Below are positions 35,819 to 46,768 of a stretch of DNA of 64,000 nucleotides, one piece after another. A program made the position numbers and the translations under genes. The notes under the pieces were generated by a model. It worked only from the letters and a program-made list of their open reading frames with translations. It searched no databases and was not told where the DNA came from. How positions within the stretch are numbered: position 1 is the stretch's first letter; every line of letters begins with the position of its first letter. The DNA comes from Glutinoglossum americanum (Eukaryota > Ascomycota > Geoglossomycetes > Geoglossales > Geoglossaceae). The stretch covers positions 8,520 through 72,519 of the forward strand of contig JAGHQL010000074.1 of the NCBI GenBank assembly GCA_020080175.1, written 5' to 3'.

Positions 35819-36060
35819 CCTGTTCCAGCCCACTTAATAGTTTGGCAGAGACCCTGCAGTCTCCGCCTCCCTATCCCCTGAAGTCCCTACGGACTGCAGA
35901 AGTGGTCTGAAACGAGTGTTGAGGGTGTGGAGCCTTTTGTCGATGATATTGCCCTGTTCGCCTTGCACCTGTTCAAGCCCACTTAATAGTTTCTCTGAGA
36001 CCCTACAGTCTCGGATTCCCTATCACCTGTAGTCCCTACGGACTACAGAAGTGGTCTGTA
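35819..36060. repeat. Duplicated two-hairpin module (direct repeat, ~149-bp spacing)
   Basis: Two copies (35819-35912 and 35968-36060) share CCTGTTC.AGCCCACTTAATAGTTT and the tail AGAAGTGGTCTG. Each contains two inverted repeats. One is GAGACCCTRCAGTCTC (35848-35863 and 35997-36012). The other has 9-bp arms around CTAC: imperfect in copy 1 (35878-35899), perfect in copy 2 (CTGTAGTCC/GGACTACAG, 36027-36048). Could be a terminal or regulatory repeat of the adjacent element, or a structured RNA. Confidence 0.75.
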
Positions 36061-39000
36061 TCGGGTGCGCGAGCGGAGGTTGGGCTGAAGGGTATGTGGG
36101 TATGCGTCGATGTTGCGCGACAAGCAGAAAGTCGTGCGACAAATAAACTGTCGCGCGACAAGTGAGAGAAGGCACGTGATGTGGCCCGCGACGAAAAAAA
36201 TTAAAAATGAGGGAGACCTGCCGAATTGCCTTGATAAAAGAGCAGAAATTGATAGCAGACGGAATGAAAACCATTCGGCGTTGTAAGCTGAGAGTAACTG
36301 CTCATCGTTCAAACACGGCAGCTTCCTGCAGCCCTTGGTAAAATTGGCGGGCAATGTATAGAGGTAATGGATCCACTGACCATCATGACCCAGCCTCCGG
36401 CATCCCTGAAAACTGTCCCCAGTATGCCGCAGGGAACGTCAGGTCCGGAACAAACTTCCACTCCCATACGCCAGGTGAGCCGAAGAGGGGCCATCCGTCC
36501 CAACCAGCGCCGTTTCCCGATAGATGAAGCCTGCACCGCTCAGCAGTGCATAACGAACCCCCAAGCTAGGCCGGGCGTCCGACTGTGTTTGTCCAGCTGA
36601 CCGTTCCAACGAGTGCGAACCAGGTTCCGTATCCCTCGCCAGGGGCTCCAACTTGAGTGGCGTCACACGGTCTGCCTTTCCGGCAAGACTGTTCCTTATC
36701 CCACACGCAAGGGGGAAAAGGGGGGTATATCCACGTCATCCATGCCATGTTCAGCTATCACCTTATGCCAACGACCTAGGTCCCAGCCTTTTGGAGCGGT
36801 ATAACCAATATCGGCGAGCTCCATCGGTCTGGGTGCCTGCCTGTCTGCTTCGTAAAGCCAGATTTAGATCCCGCGGACTCGCATAAGTGGTCTCCTTGCC
36901 ATTCGGCTAGCCAGGCTGCAAGAAGGTAACCCTGTCGTGCCCTGACAAGAAGCAACCCCATAGCCTGCTGAGCATGCCGCGAACCCCGAAACCAACCATC
37001 ATCCGTCATTTCATGCACCTGGATCTGCACGCCAAAACACCAGCCCTGATGCCCAATGTCCCCAACCCCTTAGTCCTGTAGCCTAACCCTCGAACTAATA
37101 CGAGCAATTCCGTCATTCTCTCCTAAAGTCGGTGGCGAAATGTCCCTCGCTCGCAAGGGCACCGCTGACACTATGCCATGTAGTCAACTGGAAAGTCTTT
37201 CTCAACTGAGTCTCCTGGTCCCGCAGGAAAGAGGCGCTAAGCACTGACCCTTGTAGGTAGTCCGGTAGAGGACTAGAGAATCTGCTGACTCTCACGGCAT
37301 AGCCCCTGCCATCCCCAAGGGATCCGCAACCTGGTTAAAAGTTCAGCGGACCTGTCTGATGCCACCCTCACCCCGGGAAGGCCGGTCCAATGCCCGCCAA
37401 TGCAATCCAAGCGAATCCTTGAGACTGCACAGCCTAGTCCAGACGGCTCCCGCATCCAAGCATCGGTCCGTCTCGCCCGGTAAAAGGAGGCATTCCAACA
37501 TTTGGCTAGGCAAAAACCAAGATGCCGATCTCCTTGGCCCGGCCTAGTAGCAAGAGGGAGGCCACCCGTATCCAACCAACCATATTCTCCAATTAGGTCT
37601 TCCCGACCCTGATGCCCACCACTCCAGGTTGGGAGGTCCGAGATTCCGCCTCGCTCGTAAGTCCTGCAGACCCTTGTGGGTAGTCCATGAGGCATATCAA
37701 TTAGTCTCCTTGTGACACACCCTCCGCCACTCCTGAGTGATTCACGAAGGATCAGCCGAACATTCCCTTGTACTACGGACTGCCCTATTGGATGATCGGT
37801 CTACCCTCCCCAGACCTGTTGGCACCCCAGCTTGCTGAAGCAGCTTTGCTTGCCAATTAACCTATAGTTGTCAAGTCTGCCTAGATACGGCAAAGGCGCG
37901 ATCTGATCCCAATGTCCGTAGCCATACAAGCCCATGGGCTCGGCCCGTAAATGAGAAACAGGCAACCGGTGGCGATATCCACATCATGCTGCCTCAGCTA
38001 TTGCCTCCTAGCCCCCACTTCTTTGGAAATTGTGCCTTGCTGTGCCCCTTGGAACGCTGGAACCCGTCGTTATCTGTGTCTTTCTATATGAGCATCCCTG
38101 CCATTCTTCTCCTGAGCCGGACGGAAGGTGGCCTTGCTTATAGGTGTTGCTAACACTGTGTCGTATAGCCAATCGTAAAGCCCTACTTCAGCTAGCCAAA
38201 GGTCCCAGATGCCGCGTCAAAGAATTAATTCCAGTATTGCTATCCGATTGCTTGGGAGGGGGAAGGATGCCGCGCGCGGTGACAATAGAGTCTGTAAAAC
38301 TGTTAGCCTGAAGTTGCAAGTAATGCTTGTGCGAAGCCGCGGGATACGCAGAATATCCTCATAATCATGACAAAAATCCTCTACGATCGTGATAGAATTC
38401 ATTGATGAAGTCGTGGAAACAGGGCGGTTGTTCACCCGAGCTCAACCGGTTCTCAGTCGCGCTCACCCCACGCTCACCCGCACTTGCCCGGCTCACAGGG
38501 AATTAAGCAGTAACGGCTTGGATAACAAAAAAGAAATCTGGATCCGAAGTAATAGTGGGCAACTACACACGAAAGGAGCCAGAACAGGTTCCATGCTGAT
38601 CAGGTTGAAACTCCCTCTTTGCTCCCCCAGCTCCCTTGCACCTCCGTCCCATGACTGATTAAAGCGGCTGCGCTCCCTCCCAGGGAGGGAAACAGCACAT
38701 AGCGACATTAAAATTAGGGACGTACAAGACAGAGGGTATTCCCAGCTCGTCACCGACGCCAGTACTAATCCGCCGATCTGTAGCTTATGTAAGGCAGAGC
38801 GGACGGGATGCCCAGTTCTCTACAGTCTGTGGTCGTATGTGCTGGACATACGCTTGCCGAATATTGATAAACGCGTCGGGCACCGAGGGATCGCTGTTTG
38901 CCCTGCTTGTTTATTTCTGGGCGGAGTGATGAAAATAAAAGGAGAGTTTTTTGGTGGCTGTTTTCTTTCTTCCGCCGGTTGGGAGGAGTTAGTCTGCGGC

Positions 39001-39294
39001 TCGGTACCGCCAAGACCCGCCTTGTTTTGGGTTGGTGCGGACCGAAGCGGTGTGTGGTATTGATTGAGGGATATGTTTGGAGGTGGATTAATTGAGAGTC
39101 TGGAGCGGTCTGGGTAAATTAAATTTTCTTCACCAGTCGTGAGCACGCAAAACAAACTGTGTGGAAATTGTTGGGAGAATTTGAATTAAGATCTTTTAAC
39201 TTTTTCGCGCAGATTTCATGACACATTTTTATTTCTCGTCATGTATTGACCATCAATTCATTTATCCTGTAGGGGGTATCAGAGTTACAGAACA
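36061..39294. other. Unassigned DNA at the right end of the accessory island
   Basis: About 3.2 kb without a supportable gene. 36300-38200 is relatively GC-rich and has open stretches on both strands (for example 37695-37273 minus), but none carries a recognised domain. It may be a relic of an old insertion. 38400-38660 has short GCTCACCC-like repeats near 38450. The last ~400 bp becomes AT-rich. No RNA gene was recognised. Confidence 0.4.
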
Positions 39295-39567
39295 ATGTCC
39301 TTGCCGGACACCATCTACGGTAACCAATCCGCTAGCCCTTTGAATGCAACCCTATACCCGGCCCTAACCTGCTTGGGCGAAAAAGAAAGCCAAAGTCCAG
39401 CGCCAAAGAACCCCGGCTCTAGCCAACCAGCAGAGACAAGAGAAGAAAAGAATTTCATCCACGGCTTTCATCCAGTGAAAGAGACCGCAAACACCGGAAG
39501 CACCAATGTTGTAGAATCGAGGGATGTAAACAAGCTGTCGGGAGGGACAGTCAAAGAAATGGCTTAA
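39295..39567 (+). CDS. Possible small protein, 90 aa
   Basis: An ATG at 39295 in a good context (AGAACAATGTCC) opens a 90-codon polar frame (MSLPDTIYGNQSASPLNATL...). It has no hydrophobic segment and no recognised motif. It ends 60 bp before the convergent CNOT11 stop, so it may equally be a chance frame in CNOT11's 3' flank. Weak call. Confidence 0.25.
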   Translation: MSLPDTIYGNQSASPLNATLYPALTCLGEKESQSPAPKNPGSSQPAETREEKNFIHGFHPVKETANTGSTNVVESRDVNKLSGGTVKEMA

Positions 39568-39627
39568 CGTGGAAGTCATAGTACAGCGTCGAATATTGAT
39601 CTCCATGCTGAGTATGCCAAGGGCCGA

Positions 39628-41136
39628 TCACAACCTCCTCATATCGCCCCAAAAACCCCTCGCTTCAGGTATCCAGATGTACCGCACGCCAATCTCCTCA
39701 ATCTCAAAGTGGAGCTCTTGTGCACTCATCAACCGTTTCGTTACAAGGCTGTTAATGAAAACAGTCAGAAGACGAATGGCTTGGGCTTGAGCCGCACGCC
39801 CGCGCTCGACGGTCTGCATGGGAATTCCGCCTCCCTCAAAAGGAGTTATGAGCGGTGAACTCTCGTAATAGTACTGCTCAAGATGCTGCGTGTGCGCAGA
39901 AGTAGCGGTGTGACTGCCCATATATTCGATAGCGCGTAGAGCGTTGGCGAGAAAGCCATGCACAACCCAAGGCACATCCTCTACGCACCCTCTAATAAGA
40001 AGAGTAGTTATTAAATCCATTGGCATAATGGTGCTTGGTAGTCGCGTTATGGCTGTTATCAGCTCTTGGCGAGCGTCTGACAGTTTTGGATCGGCTCTTA
40101 GTTGACGGTGTCCGAGAATAAGTTCTAATAACTTGACGGTCCATTGAAAATTGATCTCGACTGTTGTTGGAAGTTGCCCAGCAGTGAAGCGGACCAGGTT
40201 GGGTGTGATCACCGAGATATCGTTCTGTAGACCAGTCATAACGAAGTCGACCGTTTCTATGGGCAAATGATCCTCAGCAGTAGTCATTATGATAGATATT
40301 AACTGGTCCTTTAGCGCCTCTGAGCTCTCCTCTTCCCATTTTGTAGCACCGGGAGCAAGCACTGTTTGGGATTTAATATCTTCGGGAGTCGAATGATGCT
40401 CTATCTGCTTCTTTGCTGGCTTGTCGTAAATCTCCATGTCCTCTAGTGACTCCTCAAATTTGCTGACGTCAATGATGCGACTCTGAAAGGTGTTGGCGAG
40501 AAAAACGTAGAATTCGTGTGGAGAGTAGCTACCAAGCTATAGACGGTCGGTCAACATCGGGTTTATCTGGCGGAGTAACGGCCTCAATGTACCTTGACAC
40601 CTTCACCAGCCAAAATGCCTCTCACAAGTTGTACCCTTGTCGAGAATATGTCCAAGTCGACGTTTCTGATTGCCGTCGTGGTCTTTGCTTTTTGTTTGCC
40701 TTCGTGAAAGTCTCTGCCGAATGTCTTCTCCCAATCGCGAATCACCTCAACCCAGTGGGAAAGGAAGGGGTTCATCCGAATTTCGTATTGGCGGTAGAAC
40801 TGGAAGAGCATATACTCAGCATTGAACACAAATGCAGCTAAGCATTCGTGCAGCTCAGTTCTAGCTGTATGGGCCGGGCCATTAGCGGTAGATCTCCTTA
40901 ACTGGTCGGAACTCCTTACAGAGCGATTCCCCTTGCTGCAGAGCGTTGTAGAACATGTTTTCCGTCTGATCACCTCTGGTCTCTAGATCCACAAGTGTAT
41001 TCAACAACTGACACGCAGTCGTGAAGTGATCATCTGGGTTTAGTTTGCTTGCGAAAGTAACCGTGCTTTCATCGAATGAATCACGGTACTTTGTCAGCAG
41101 AACTGCTAGTTCTGGGGGCAACGAAGCTGTGGTCAT
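39628..41136 (-). CDS. CCR4-NOT complex subunit 11 homologue (465 aa)
   Basis: Three exons: 41136-40920, 40864-40593 and 40536-39628, with introns of 55 and 56 nt. Frames join exactly to 466 codons; a second acceptor for intron 1 (26 nt downstream) also keeps frame. The N-terminal part has DDHFTTACQLLNTLVD and, after the first intron, MLFQFYRQYEIRMNPFLSHW, matching the CNOT11 'DHF...NPF' pattern. The C-terminal region (DVPWVVHGFLANALRAIEYM...AIRLLTVFINSLV...LHFEIEEIGVRYIWIPEARGFW) matches the CNOT11 C-terminal DUF2363 signature. CNOT11 docks with CNOT10 on the CNOT1 scaffold and takes part in mRNA deadenylation. It is divergent from the nuclease-like gene, with 283 bp between start codons. 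Confidence 0.82.
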
Positions 41137-41320
41137 CGTTGCGATGTGTTGCGGAACGCGTGGCGATGTTGGCGCAGAGAGGAATAAGGCATGCGTGAGT
41201 TGTTAAATGACAGGATGCTCTCTATACCAACAGCAGGGTAGCACAACGGAGTTGCGATACCAAACGGTGAAAGAAAAAAAACCTGGCAGTGCAGCCCTGA
41301 CGCAATCGCTTAGATCAGCT

Positions 41321-41330
41321 AATATAAAAG
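41321..41330 (+). promoter_or_regulatory. TATA-like box
   Basis: AATATAAAAG lies about 90 bp before the start codon of the gene at 41420 and within the 283-bp divergent interval shared with CNOT11. Confidence 0.45.
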
Positions 41331-41419
41331 AGGTGGGGGCTTATATGAACCCACTCCCACCAGCAGTTCATCGCGAACTCCCTCTTGCCTTATCTCTGTC
41401 ATCACATCTTGGTTGCAAC

Positions 41420-42625
41420 ATGGCTGCTCGCATATACACTGCTGAGGGACAAGTTCTATTGCCAGGCCATGTGTACCTTGATCTTGATGTCCCGGATGTT
41501 CAGGCGGCGGCTCTTAGCCTTCCTACTGTCATCGAGAACCTACCTCACGACCTTGAACATCTTCGCCCTGTAGTTCAACAACTGCGTAGTGCTCTCCGTG
41601 ATAAATATATCTTTCCTATGGATAAGGTATCTCAATGGTGGCGGTCAACGCGCCTGGTCTCTTGTCTGAACGCTTCCGCAGGTTTACGAGGCGAACGATC
41701 TCGGCGTTGCAGATACGGTTGATATGCTAGATATCGACTACGATGAGAATAGCATTGATCACTTCTGGGATCTCACTCCGGGCGAAGCCGGACTAGACAG
41801 GAAAACAGACATGTCACCGTGGGCCCGCAAGTTGGATGCTCTCTATTGTTCTATTTTTGCGTTTACTCCCTGCTCGCTAACGTAGGTTTTGGGCGTTTAG
41901 AAGAAGCTGTCGAGACGATCAAAAGATCCCGATGCTTTGACCGCCGTCATCCAAGATCTTTCACTAGTACTCTCGTTGATATCTTGCTTTGCGATCGCCT
42001 AGCAGCCCGCGACGTCGCCGGATATAAACGCCCGTTATATATTGCCTCCGAGGTCAGCATTCAAACTTCCGTTCGGAAATCCGAGAAGTATGGAGAAGGA
42101 CATGTTCTGGGCTACGCAGACAGGGCACTCGGGACTGAGAAATCGGAACTTAGCGCCATGCTCTTCGTCATAGATGCCAAGAAAGGGACGTTTTCGTCCT
42201 CTACAATCTCTCGGATGCTTTGCCATCTTGCCGGTGTGCAAGATGCTCGCAAGAGTGTTGGCAAGCCCGATGGCGACGTTTTTGGTATGACAACGGATTT
42301 TGTGAACTTTCAGTTCGTGGTTCTGCGCAATGACCGCCGAGCTTATACGTCAGAGCCTTTGTCATGGGTGAGGAAAAGGGACGTGGTCATCAGATACATT
42401 GACCATATTTTGAAAATGGCCATCGAATCATCCCCCTTCACGGCTCCTGTAAAAGTTATTAACAAACACATCAGAAGAAAAAGCGAACCGACAAGTAGCT
42501 TCATGTTCGGGGCAAGTGAGGAATCTGACGGTGGTGATGAGGCGGACCATTACGAGGTTGTGGTCGTGGATGGTAGATCGGTATTGAGAAGATCTTCATT
42601 AGCTACGCAAAAGGGTACGAAATAG
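41420..42625 (+). CDS. PD-(D/E)XK nuclease-like fungal protein, 370 aa
   Basis: Exons 41420-41626, 41682-41847 and 41886-42625. Intron 1 (55 nt) is standard. Intron 2 is only 38 nt with a GTTCTA donor and CTAACGTAG end, but it is the join that keeps frame (LDALYC|FGRLEEAV). The central part has a restriction-endonuclease-like pattern: an Asp in GYADRALG, then SAMLFVIDAKKG (a hydrophobic strand followed by DxK), then a helix with GVQDAR. This layout is common in an ascomycete PD-(D/E)XK-like family. The C-terminus is acidic and Ser-rich with a basic patch (KHIRRKSEP). Function is unknown; nuclease activity is an inference from three motif residues. The short intron could instead mark a small lesion. 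Confidence 0.6.
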
Positions 42626-43118
42626 ATCTTTGGATTTTGTGGTTGAATCTTGGGGCTCGCTATGTCAAGCTAGGAGCGGACGTGGCGTGTGTAACCAACT
42701 TCGGCTACAACGTCGTTACCGTTCTCCAATGGGAGCACTGCATACGGATTTAGAAACCGGTGAATCGCGGGCTGGAACGTTGGCTTATTGATTCAAGATA
42801 AGATGTTTGCATCATGAAAGCTGGGTTCTGTGAATATCCGAGCGGGAAAACCGAGAAGTCTGGGGGTAAGTAAGAATCCATGCAAAGGATCGAAGCAGCC
42901 GCATAAGAACACCGTGGTATTAAAATACAAAGAGTAGGAAGTGATGACGATTGCCAAGCATTCCCCAGATTGCTTCGGACGTCCTATCGTAAATCCAGAC
43001 GCCTCCCATCAAGCCCTATTACCGACCCGGAAAGGCGCCGAAAGACAAGAAGTGATATCGGACCTCATGCCGGTGACAATATTTGGCGGGAGCAAGATTG
43101 AGGTCGTGTTTGCAACTA
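42626..43118. other. Intergenic between convergent genes
   Basis: About 490 bp, 3' flanks of the nuclease-like gene and PMP3. Nothing else seen. Confidence 0.5.
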
Positions 43119-43587
43119 TTAATATTTGAGTATGATGTATCTGTTGTGGTAGTGACGTTAGAGTATGGTCATGAAAGTTCTCGCCAACGGGGCAACACGT
43201 CATCGATATCCGGTGGGAGCCGGAAACGATATGGCATAGACTTACAAGGCATGTATGATACCCGGAATGTACCCAAGAATCGTCAAGAGGATGTTGATCA
43301 GCAGGTCGGCGGTGCATCCTCGCTCAAGAAAAACACCAAGGGGCGGGAGGAAGATTGCTATTAAAGGAGTGTTACGCGTCAGCTGGACCTCCGCAATACC
43401 ATATCTCTGTTTGCCATGAGGCTGCCTTACCCAAAATTATCTTGAGGATATCGCTAAGTGAGGTGTCAAGTCAGCCATGCTCGCTCGGTGATCAAAGAAC
43501 GAACCCCAAAGCCCAGTGGCCCTGTATATATAGTAGATAGACATCCGCAGGGTACGAACTAATATCTTACCTGGCAGTGAAAGGCAT
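43119..43587 (-). CDS. PMP3: Plasma membrane proteolipid 3 (PMP3), 57 aa, four exons
   Basis: Four exons: 43587-43571, 43453-43431, 43357-43246 and 43140-43119, with introns of 117, 73 and 105 nt. The joined product is MPFTASDILKIILAIFLPPL, then GVFLERGC...LLINILLTILGYIPGIIHALY, ending ILKY. This is the complete Pmp3/RCI2/Sna1 signature with two membrane helices and normal length. Pmp3 is a small plasma-membrane hydrophobic protein that limits cation influx and keeps membrane potential under salt stress. The coding sequence is so divided (first exon 17 nt, last 22 nt) that no long open frame shows it. Certainty is high because every junction restores a conserved residue. Confidence 0.95.
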
Positions 43588-44840
43588 CTTGGATCAATCG
43601 AAGACTGGACAGAACGTCTCGTAGAAAAAGGCTTTGTTTTTGTTGGTTGTATGCTGTAGAGCGGGTGGATCTGAAGTAGCAGTGAAGTGCAAGTGCCAAC
43701 AAAGAGGCAGGAACCCTCTCCATTTATAATCCTCCATTGGGACGCGCGCACCCCATCCGCCTGTTCACGTCATGCCTCCTTCCGTACCCGTTTTCCCTGG
43801 CAGCACCATGTTTTCGGCAGAAGCGCAACACCAGGTTTTTCGCGCCACAAACGATACGTCATCATAGATTCATGCCACCTAGGTGACGCCGCTTTAGCTA
43901 GGTGGGACGATCTTTGTGGCTCAGTTAAGGGGAAGCGTGGTGGCGGACCCAAGGCCTTTTGTTTTCTGGCAAAGGCCGATCCGGCATTCGGCAATGAGGT
44001 ATGAACATTTTGTTTTTGTCGGATCTTGTTTTGGGCCTGCTTTTATTTTGCCCGACATCGCGCTCATCGTGTCTGTTAGTGCAAAGTCACTTTGAGAAGG
44101 ATCTCGTGAAAGATGATGGCGTATCGACTGCCCTTCGGCCGCTGGTAGCCGCTGCGGTTTCGCGGGGCATTTGAGGGTCTATTTCGATCTCTGGTGTTTT
44201 TTTATGAAAAATCCTTTGCGGATCCAGCCCTTAGATGCAAAGCTCGGTCGGTGTATTTGATAATAAACTCCACCACCTAACTCCCTCGCAATAAGACCCT
44301 CGAGGTCTCGGCTGTTATGTCTGCTAGCATTATGAAATCGAAAATTTAGTGGGATTCTCTCGTTGTGGGCTGACGATTGGGGGGTGTCCTGTGTCATATG
44401 TGGCTAAACCATCATAGGACGAGCCTTGCCGTATTAGGCATGGGAGGTGGAGATATAAATCGATTTGGATTTGTCTGCCCGATAGATCGCCAGGGTCATA
44501 CTATCTAAATCCACATGAATTTCGATGCCTATGAAAAGGTTTTCGGCCCCATGGCTCTACGGTTAGGACCTGAGCTGTATGGCTAATTTTTGTTATCAAC
44601 ATCTCGCCGCTGTCCGATCAGGGTACAAAAGGGAGTACCGCCGGCGCACCAAAACTGATGCTCTAAGAACGATGCGTCCCAAAAATCAGTTACCGTGAGC
44701 TCTCAGACTCGCAAAGCAGTGCTACAAAAGCAGTGAATTCATACTCTCATTAAGCGCCTGCCCAGCCATGGCCTATGATCACTTTCAGTACCCTACAAAG
44801 GAAAGATGAAATGCCCTACATATTATACTCGGCGGAGCAT
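43588..44840. other. Intergenic: PMP3 promoter and gamma-tubulin 3' flank
   Basis: About 1.25 kb. No gene is supported. The part just above 43587 is pyrimidine-rich on the minus strand, as expected for a 5' leader. Confidence 0.5.
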
Positions 44841-46768
44841 CTAAGTATCATCGACTGCGGTCTCCGGCCCAGCGGGATTCAAATAGTCTGCGCTTTCTGC
44901 TGATTCATACTCCGCAATCAAATCCGCAACGACTGCTCTTGCTTCGTCGAATTCTTGCAAGCCATCGGCGAATGGTGCCTCCTTTTTGTATTGTTCTAGG
45001 AAAGCATTGCGTTTTCGAAGGCGGTCATATTGAAGGACAATACGTTTGAAGAGCTGGGATTGGAAAGGCTCAGTTAGTGTTGTATTCATCAAGGTATGAG
45101 AGAAGGCATGGGATCTGGAGATTAGGGGTTTGGACTCACCGTTGCAATGCTGGTGTGGTTGGCGAGCATTAGTCCGCTGACGCGATGCGACATCGGAATA
45201 TATGGCGACTTCTTTGTCAGAGCAACCTGTATGCTGGCAGGACCCCATGGAATAAATGTAGCAAGCCGTCGTTCCCTAATTCGGAGCAGCGATTTATGGA
45301 CCTGTCCTCTATTAGTGTCGGCTCCATCGATAATGTAATCAAACTGGGGGTGGGTGTTACATCGGTTGGATCTGCCTCTCCTTGGATGATATTTAGAATT
45401 GAAATGTAGCAGCTTTTCTTGCCTGGGTTGGTAGACACCATTCTATTTTTAGGTTGTAGCAGTCGCCGCATGACGTCCAAAACTGTAGTTTTGCGAACGG
45501 TCTTGGCTTGTTCGACATTATCGCCCGTGAAAGGCGTGTAAGATGTCATGAGGAAATGGCTGCGCGGTGTGGGGATGAGGGAGGCGATGATCCCGACGAG
45601 ATCATTGTGCATATATCCGGGGTACCGCAGGGTTGTGGTGCTAGCGGACATTACAGTTGAGACCTTAAAGTAGTCAGCGGATCTTATGGAAATCAAAGGA
45701 AATTAGGTGAAATTAGAATCCCCGCAGGAGGGCACCAGAGGTGCCAATAGTCATGGTAGAGATTGGAACAGATAGGGAGGGCTTACCAATTGATTTGTCT
45801 GGGCAAATGAAGGCTCTTGGACATGTAATCGGTCCGCGGCAATTCGTGACAATGCACCATTGTCCAGGACCACCTGCAGGACAATGAGTGTCAGACACTA
45901 GCCAGACGAGAGCTACATACCACTGAGTCCGCATTTTGGGTCAACCTCCGCATGGCTAACAAGCTGTTGTAGGGATGTACCACCACATCGCCTCCACTTT
46001 GCGTGTCCGGGAAGACAGAGTATGTCTGGATTAGTTTCTTCGGAAATCGGTCGTTGAGCCTCTCCAGCATGAATGATCCGAGTCCAGAACCAGTACCACC
46101 CGCAATCGAATGAAGGAGCATGAACCCCTACGTGCGGGCTATTAGCACTAGCATATGTATGTGGGCCTCTAGCCGATGTATCATCTCTGTCAACTCACCT
46201 CCAGGGAGTCACTTCCGTCTGCCTCTCGATCGATCATCTCCATCACCTCCTCGTGTACGGTTTCGCCGGTTGCATATCCCGCAGCCCAATTATTCCCCGC
46301 ACCAATGCCATCTTTCCCAACGTAGAAGTTCTCAGGGTTGTAGATGTTCTTGTATGCGCCAGTTTGGATGCTGTTTATAACTCTGGGCTCTAGATCTAGA
46401 AGGATTGCCCTTGGTATGTATCTTGTGTCGTCCGACTGGGAGGTTCGTCAGTTTTCCGTCCTGTAAATTGCTCAAGTCTTTCGATCAGACGTGCGTACCT
46501 GATAGAAGAATACGTCCTTTCGATCTCCCCCCTCTGTCGCAAAGTCCTCCAGGTTCCCATCCTGGCTAATTCCGTGCTCCTGGCAAAGTTGTTGCCAAAA
46601 CTGGCTGCCGACTAAGGTGTTGAGCCAAGAGTTAGTTTTGACACAATTGACCCACAAAACATACATACCACTATTGCCGCATTGTCCAGCTTGGATGGTA
46701 ATGATTTCTCTGGGCCTTCATTAGCATAGCCTAACAGCCAAAAGCCACTTAAACTGTTACCTAGGCAT
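44841..46768 (-). CDS. Gamma-tubulin (456 aa, nine exons)
   Basis: Exons: 46768-46761, 46709-46669, 46611-46499, 46435-46199, 46127-45921, 45873-45787, 45663-45361, 45301-45140 and 45053-44841, with introns of 47-123 nt. Exon 1 is only 8 nt (ATGCCTAG); splicing to AGAAATC gives [15 protein letters not shown], the conserved start. The tubulin GTP-binding loop reads GGTGSGLG in exon 5, and [17 protein letters not shown] and the [13 protein letters not shown] region are intact. The C-terminal tail is acidic. Gamma-tubulin forms ring complexes that nucleate microtubules at spindle pole bodies. The total of 457 codons matches the family. In Aspergillus the orthologue is mipA. Confidence 0.96.

Noticed and set aside
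37273-37695. 140-codon minus-strand frame in the unassigned block
   Set aside because: Looked at as a possible LINE or RNase H fragment, but no catalytic residues or conserved blocks could be matched.
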